Of a stretch of 34,607 nt of DNA, positions 30,268-34,607 are shown one piece after another (the stretch's first letter is position 1; every line of letters begins with the position of its first letter). The position numbers and the translations under genes are program-made. The notes beneath the pieces are model-generated. The model made no database searches. It worked only from the letters and a program-made list of their open reading frames with translations, and was not told the DNA's origin. The DNA is taken from NCBI RefSeq assembly GCF_022179685.1, contig NZ_BPRB01000049.1, positions 1 through 34,607 of the forward strand, given 5' to 3'. The stretch is from Methylobacterium trifolii. Its GTDB lineage: Bacteria; Pseudomonadota; Alphaproteobacteria; Rhizobiales; Beijerinckiaceae.

Positions 30268-31943
30268 GAGCGGGATTCGGCGGCGCGGCACGGCGCGGCG
30301 GTGCCGACAAGGCACGCCCCCGCAGAGGGGGGAGGGCGCGCGCCACGTTCGTCGCCGTCCGTTCCATCCTCGCGGCCTGCCTCCTCCTCGCCCCGCTCTC
30401 CGCACGGGCCAGAACACTGGTGTTCTGCTCGGAGGGCAATCCCGAAACCCTCGACCCGGCGCTCGCCACCACCACCACGGCGATGAACGTCGCCTGGCAG
30501 ATGTTCAACACGCTGGTGGAGTTCGCCCCCGGCTCCACCGAAATCCGGCCGGCGCTGGCAGAATCGTGGACGATCTCGCCCGATGGGCGCAGCTACGACT
30601 TCACCCTCCGGGAGGGCGTGCGCTTCCACGGCAACGCGCGCTTCAGCCCCAGCCGGCCGCTCTCGGCCGAGGACGTGCTGTTCTCGTTCCTGCGGCAGTG
30701 GAAGGCCGACCACCCGTTCCACGGCCGGGGCAGCTACAGCTACTTCCACGACCTCGGCCTCGCCGACCTGATCGAGGCGATCGAGGCGCCCGATCCCCGC
30801 ACCGTGCGCTTCCGCCTGCGCGAGCCCGACGCGACCTTCCTGGCCAACCTCGCCCAGGCCTTCGCGTCGATCCAGTCGGCCGAATATGCCGGGACGCTGC
30901 CGGACGCGGAGGCGCTCGCCGCCGCGCCGGTCGGGACCGGCCCCTTCGCCTTCGCCGGTTACCGGGCCGACGTGGCGGTGCGCTACCGCGCCTTCCCGGA
31001 CTACTGGCGCGCGGGCGGCCCGGCCGCGCCCGGCACCGAGCGGATCGACGGCCTCGTCTTCTCGGTGACGCCGAACCCGGCGGTGCGGCTGGCCAAGCTC
31101 AGGGCCGGCGAGTGCCAGGTGATGGCGTTCCCGGCGCCTGCCGACGTCCCGGCCATCGCGGCCGACCCGGCCCTTGTCCTCGTCGGCGAGGCCGAGCTGA
31201 ACGTCTCGTACCTGGCCGCCAACACCGGCAAGCCGCCTTTCGACGACGTCCGGGTGCGCCGCGCGATCAACCTCGCCATCGACCGGCGCACCATCGTCGA
31301 GGCCGCCTACGGCGCGGCCGGGCTCGTCGCCAGGGGCCCGCTCCCGCCCGCCCTGTGGGCAGCCGATGCGGGACTGCCGGACCTGCCCTTCGACCGGATC
31401 GAGGCCGTGCGGCTGATGGTGGAATCGGGCAACGCCGCCGGGTTCGACACCGACCTCTGGTACCTGCCCGTGAGCCGGCCCTACAACCCGGACGGGCGCC
31501 GGGTCGGCGACCTGATCCGGGCCGACCTCGCCCGCATCGGCATCCGCGTCCGCCTCGTCACCGCCCCCTGGGCCGAGTACCGCACCACCCTCTACGGCGG
31601 CGTGCCCACCCTGATGCTCTACGGCTGGACCGGCGACAACGGCGACCCGGACAACTTCCTCAACGTGCTGCTCGGCTGCCGCGCGGCCGCCCCCGGCGGC
31701 GCCAACCTGGCCCGCTGGTGCGACCCGGAGTTCGACGCCGCGGTGCAGGCCGCCCGCCGCACCGCCGACATACCCCGGCGCAAGGCCCTCTACGACACGG
31801 CGCAGGCCATCTTCCGGCGCGAAGCCCCCTGGGTGCCGCTCGCCCACACCATCGTGCACATGGCCCACCGCCGCGGGGTCGTCGGCTTCCGCATGGACCC
31901 CCTCGGCCGCCACCTGTTCGAGGGCGTGGCCCTGGGCGACTGA
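30264..31943 (+). CDS. Family 5 extracellular solute-binding protein
   Basis: The 559-residue periplasmic protein belongs to the DppA/OppA/NikA family. It shows GNPETLDPALATTTTAMNVA near the mature start, ALAESWTISPDGRSYDFTLREGVRFH, then AEDVLFSF and PVGTGPFAFAGY, and later the paired DDVRVRRAINLAIDRRTIV. The signal peptide core is SILAACLLLAPLSARA (cleavage at about 49), preceded by an unusually long basic N-terminal region (about 33 residues), part of which is encoded by a dispersed repeat. ATG at 30264 overlaps the kinase stop codon (ATGA), so the two proteins are translationally coupled. Family members deliver peptides, nickel, heme or sugars to ABC permeases, but none is encoded here. 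It may instead present a ligand to the kinase. No later ATG or GTG would give a shorter signal peptide. Confidence 0.9.
   Translation: MRAGFGGAARRGGADKARPRRGGRARATFVAVRSILAACLLLAPLSARARTLVFCSEGNPETLDPALATTTTAMNVAWQMFNTLVEFAPGSTEIRPALAESWTISPDGRSYDFTLREGVRFHGNARFSPSRPLSAEDVLFSFLRQWKADHPFHGRGSYSYFHDLGLADLIEAIEAPDPRTVRFRLREPDATFLANLAQAFASIQSAEYAGTLPDAEALAAAPVGTGPFAFAGYRADVAVRYRAFPDYWRAGGPAAPGTERIDGLVFSVTPNPAVRLAKLRAGECQVMAFPAPADVPAIAADPALVLVGEAELNVSYLAANTGKPPFDDVRVRRAINLAIDRRTIVEAAYGAAGLVARGPLPPALWAADAGLPDLPFDRIEAVRLMVESGNAAGFDTDLWYLPVSRPYNPDGRRVGDLIRADLARIGIRVRLVTAPWAEYRTTLYGGVPTLMLYGWTGDNGDPDNFLNVLLGCRAAAPGGANLARWCDPEFDAAVQAARRTADIPRRKALYDTAQAIFRREAPWVPLAHTIVHMAHRRGVVGFRMDPLGRHLFEGVALGD
30317..30336. 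repeat. Dispersed hairpin repeat inside a coding region
   Basis: These 20 bases are the exact reverse complement of 3059-3078 in the mtkB-ppc gap. They form the same C-run/G-run hairpin but are read here as about residues 18-25 of the solute-binding protein precursor, in the region removed with the signal peptide. The copy also lies about 50 nt into the coupled gene, where a hairpin could affect translation. Confidence 0.75.
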
Positions 31944-31961
31944 GCCGCTAGGTGACCCGGG

Positions 31962-33644
31962 ATGGAACAGACATCCGCTCCCGTCCGCACCGCCGCGCAG
32001 GCCCTCGTCGAGCAGTTGCGGATCGAGGGCGTGCGGCACGTCTTCACGGTGCCGGGCGAGAGCTTCCTGCCCGTGCTCGACGCCCTCTACGAATCCGGCA
32101 TCGCGGTCACGACCTGCCGCCAGGAGGGCGGGGCGGCGATGATGGCGGAGGCCGTGGGCAAGACGACGGGCAGGCCCGGCATCTGCTTCGTCACCCGCGG
32201 GCCCGGTGCGACCAACGCCTCGGCCGGCATCCACGTCGCCCGCCAGGATTCCTCGCCGATGATCCTGTTCGTCGGCCAGGTCGCCCGCGACCAGCGCGAC
32301 CGGGAGGCGTTCCAGGAGGTGGATTACCGGGCGATGTTCGGGCCGCTGGCCAAGTGGGCGGCCGAGATCGACGATCCGGCCCGCCTGCCCGAATACGTCT
32401 CGCGCGCCTTCCATGCGGCCACCAGCGGCCGGCCCGGCCCCGTGGTGCTGGCCCTGCCGGAGGATATGCTGAAGCAGGCCTGTCCCGGCCCGCTGGCCGG
32501 GCCCTGCCGCCCCGTCGAGGCCGCGCCGGGTACGGAAGAGATTGCACAGATCGCGGCACTTCTGGCGGAGGCCGAGCGGCCGCTGCTGCTGTTGGGCGGC
32601 AGCCGCTGGACGGAGGCCGCCTGCGCCGACATCCGGGTGTTCGCCGAGCGCTTCGCCCTGCCGGTGGCGACGAGCTTCCGGCGCCTGTCGCTGTTCGACC
32701 CCCTGCACCCCGCCTATGCCGGGGACCTCGGCCTCGGGGCCAACCCGAAGCTCCTGGCCCGCCTGCGGGACACCGACCTGCTGGTCGCCCTCGGCGGTCG
32801 GCTCGGCGAGGTCCCGAGCCAGGGCTACACGCTGCTCGGCATCCCGGAGCCCGGCCTCACCCTGGTCCACGTCCATGCCGGGGCCGACGAACTCGGCCGG
32901 GTCTACCGGCCGCACCTGGCCATCAACGCCGCGCCGTCCCGCATGGCGGCCGCACTCGCCGGCCTCGCGGCACCTGCGCGCATCCCGTGGTCCGGGCGGA
33001 CGCGGGAAGCCCATGCCGCGTACCTGGCCTGGAGCGAGGCGGCCACGCCCCAGCCCGGCGGGGTGAACCTCGGCGCGGTGATGGTCCACCTGCGCGAGAC
33101 CCTCGGCACGGAGGCCATCCTGTGCAACGGGGCGGGCAACTACGCGGCCTGGGTCCAGCGCTTCTACCGCTTCCGGCGCCTGGGCAGCCACTGCGCGCCG
33201 ACCTCGGGCTCGATGGGCTACGGCCTTCCGGCGGCGGTGGCGATGAAGACGCTCCACCCCGACCGGCCGGTGGTCTGCATCGCAGGCGACGGGGACTTCC
33301 TGATGACCGGCCAGGAATTCGCGACGCTGGTCCAGCACGGCCTTCCGGTGGTCTGCATCGTCTGCGACAACGCCAGCTACGGCACGATCCGGATGCACCA
33401 GGAGCGGGAATTCCCGGGCCGGGTCTCGGCCACCGACCTGCGCAACCCGGACTTTGCGGCCTATGCCCGCGCCTTCGGCGGCTTCGGCATCACGGTCACG
33501 CGGACCGAGGACTTTCCCGACGCCTTCGCGGCGGCCCGTGCTTCCGGGCAGCCCGCCATCGTCCACCTAAAGGTCGCCACCGACGCGATCCTGCCGGGCA
33601 GCACCCTCACGCAGATCCGCGAGCGGGCGCTCTCCGGGGGGTGA
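31962..33644 (+). CDS. Thiamine-diphosphate enzyme, acetolactate-synthase-like
   Basis: The 560-residue protein has the three-domain fold of the pyruvate oxidase/acetolactate synthase family. The N-terminal Pyr domain has the catalytic glutamate 55 in CRQEGGAAMMAEA and FVTRGPGATNASAGIHVA. The central domain is ordinary in length. The C-terminal PP domain has the ThDP/Mg motif from GDGDFLM (442-448) to DNASYG (469-474). No regulatory small subunit (IlvH) is adjacent, which argues against the biosynthetic enzyme and for a catabolic decarboxylase or carboligase of unknown 2-oxo acid. The ATG at 31962 lies 18 nt after the solute-binding protein gene, with AGGTGA upstream, so the three genes are probably one operon. 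Confidence 0.88.
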   Translation: MEQTSAPVRTAAQALVEQLRIEGVRHVFTVPGESFLPVLDALYESGIAVTTCRQEGGAAMMAEAVGKTTGRPGICFVTRGPGATNASAGIHVARQDSSPMILFVGQVARDQRDREAFQEVDYRAMFGPLAKWAAEIDDPARLPEYVSRAFHAATSGRPGPVVLALPEDMLKQACPGPLAGPCRPVEAAPGTEEIAQIAALLAEAERPLLLLGGSRWTEAACADIRVFAERFALPVATSFRRLSLFDPLHPAYAGDLGLGANPKLLARLRDTDLLVALGGRLGEVPSQGYTLLGIPEPGLTLVHVHAGADELGRVYRPHLAINAAPSRMAAALAGLAAPARIPWSGRTREAHAAYLAWSEAATPQPGGVNLGAVMVHLRETLGTEAILCNGAGNYAAWVQRFYRFRRLGSHCAPTSGSMGYGLPAAVAMKTLHPDRPVVCIAGDGDFLMTGQEFATLVQHGLPVVCIVCDNASYGTIRMHQEREFPGRVSATDLRNPDFAAYARAFGGFGITVTRTEDFPDAFAAARASGQPAIVHLKVATDAILPGSTLTQIRERALSGG

Positions 33645-33653
33645 CGCGTACCA

Positions 33654-34607
33654 TCAGGCCGCCCGAAGCTCGGACAGGAAGGCGTCGACCTCGCGGCGCA
33701 GGTCGTCGGAGCCCCGCGACAGGTCCACGGCGGCGGTGAGCACCTCGGTCGCGGCCTCGCCCGTCCGACCCGCGCCCTGGTCGACCTGGCCGATGCTGGC
33801 CGTGACGGTGTCCGTGCCCTCGGCTGCCTCGGCGATGTTGCGGGCGATCTCCTGCATCGCGACCTGCTGCTCCTCCACGGCGGCTGCGATCGAGGTCGCG
33901 GTCTCGTGGATGTCGCCCAATGCCCCGCCGACGCCTTCGATCACGGACACGGCCTCGCGGGTGGCCTGCTGGATCTGGGCGATCTGGGCGGTGATCTCGT
34001 CGGTCGCCTTGGCGGTCTGCCCGGCGAGGTCCTTCACCTCGGCGGCGACCACGGCAAAGCCCCGGCCGGCCTCGCCCGCACGCGCCGCCTCGATGGTGGC
34101 GTTCAACGCCAGCAGGTTGGTCTGGCCGGCGATGGCCGAGATCATCGCCACCACGTCGCCGATCTTCTGGGCGCCGGCCGAGAGGCTGCGCATGGCAGCG
34201 TCGCTGCGGCGGGAATCCTCCACCGCGCGGCCGGTCATCTGCGAGGATTCGCTGACCCGCTGGCCGATCTCCTGGGCGGTCGCCGTCAGCTCCTCGGTCG
34301 CCGCGGCGATGGTCTGGACGTTGCTCGAGGTCTGCCGGGCGGAGCCGGCCACGGCCACGGAGCGGTCGCTCGTCGCCTCCGCGAGCCCGGTCATGGTGCG
34401 GGCCGCATTCTCCATCGTCCCGGCCGCGGTCGAGACGCCGGCCACGAGGGGGCCGATGCGCGCCTGGAAGCCGGCCGCGATCTGCTCCATCGCGGAGCGA
34501 CGCGCCGCCTCGGACGCCTCGCGGGCCGCCGAATCGCGGGCGCGTTCCTCCAGGGCACGGCTCTTGAGGCCCTCGCGCAGGGCCACGACGGCGCCCGCGA
34601 TCGCGCC
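33654..34607 (-). CDS. Methyl-accepting chemotaxis protein (C-terminal part)
   Basis: The reading frame is open through the right edge; only the last 317 residues are in the window and the start lies beyond it. The visible part begins with a hydrophobic/HAMP-like end (AGAVVALREGLKSRALEERA), then a long coiled coil. The chemoreceptor signalling domain has the conserved hairpin tip region ISAIAGQTNLLALNATIEAA and RAGEAGRGFAVVAAEVKDLA. It ends in VDAFLSELRAA without a CheR-binding pentapeptide. It converges on the thiamine-diphosphate enzyme gene with a gap of 9 nt, leaving no room for a conventional terminator. The missing N-terminus, which would reveal the ligand domain, cannot be judged. Confidence 0.93.
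   Translation of the reverse strand, partial: GAIAGAVVALREGLKSRALEERARDSAAREASEAARRSAMEQIAAGFQARIGPLVAGVSTAAGTMENAARTMTGLAEATSDRSVAVAGSARQTSSNVQTIAAATEELTATAQEIGQRVSESSQMTGRAVEDSRRSDAAMRSLSAGAQKIGDVVAMISAIAGQTNLLALNATIEAARAGEAGRGFAVVAAEVKDLAGQTAKATDEITAQIAQIQQATREAVSVIEGVGGALGDIHETATSIAAAVEEQQVAMQEIARNIAEAAEGTDTVTASIGQVDQGAGRTGEAATEVLTAAVDLSRGSDDLRREVDAFLSELRAA

Noticed and set aside
27936..31943. One very long open frame on the plus strand running through the kinase gene into the solute-binding protein gene
   Set aside because: The first 2.3 kb is an out-of-frame shadow of the kinase with Arg/Ala/Gly/Pro-rich low-complexity translation. Only the part from ATG 30264 encodes a recognisable protein, so it is not a fusion.
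29856..33566. A 3.7-kb open frame on the minus strand opposite the kinase, binding-protein and ThDP-enzyme genes
   Set aside because: Its translation has no domain, is Gly/Ala/Arg/Val-rich and mirrors conserved genes on the other strand; long antisense frames are expected at this G+C.

Overview
The window looks like chromosomal DNA of a facultative methylotroph of the Methylobacterium/Methylorubrum group (Alphaproteobacteria). The evidence is the gene order fchA-mtkA-mtkB-ppc-mclA at the left end, which is the hallmark serine-cycle cluster of these bacteria, together with very high G+C, strong third-position G/C bias and alphaproteobacterial versions of the housekeeping genes (ferrochelatase, SecA, FkbM methyltransferase). 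I see no tRNA, rRNA, CRISPR, transposase, integrase or phage gene.

Left part (1-7170): one-carbon assimilation. FchA interconverts methenyl- and formyl-tetrahydrofolate. PEP carboxylase makes oxaloacetate, malate thiokinase (MtkAB) makes malyl-CoA, and MclA splits malyl-CoA into acetyl-CoA and glyoxylate. A palindrome-rich mtkA upstream region and a strong hairpin after mclA bracket the likely mtkA-mtkB-ppc-mclA transcription unit.

Middle part (7300-18100): a GlcG/HbpS-like protein, a periplasmic Cache-like protein with a good sigma70-type promoter, a 58-residue ORF missing from simple ORF lists, a secreted Pro-rich protein, a formate/nitrite-channel-type protein paired with a CinA-like molybdopterin-binding-domain protein, SfsA, an FkbM methyltransferase, an alpha/beta hydrolase, a YadGH-type ABC exporter and the Kup potassium transporter.

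Right-middle part (18200-26520): housekeeping genes bioD, secA, a periplasmic parvulin-type prolyl isomerase, a 52-residue membrane protein, hemH, a zinc-ribbon methyltransferase and ung.

Right part (26550-34607): small secreted or uncharacterised proteins, then the most interesting block. A sensor histidine kinase with a long helical periplasmic domain overlaps by ATGA with a peptide/nickel-type solute-binding protein, followed after 18 nt by a thiamine-diphosphate enzyme. There is no permease and no response regulator. A chemoreceptor gene converges on this block and runs off the right edge. The arrangement suggests a binding-protein-assisted sensing system (compare TorT-TorS) coupled to catabolism of an unknown ligand.

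A second theme is a family of short C-run/G-run hairpin repeats scattered between genes (1-42, 3057-3203, 14151-14171, 18941-19052). One 20-nt copy lies inside the coding sequence of the solute-binding protein. Separate palindrome clusters occur at 15917-16010 and 23485-23555. All family assignments were made by reading the sequence; no database search was run.
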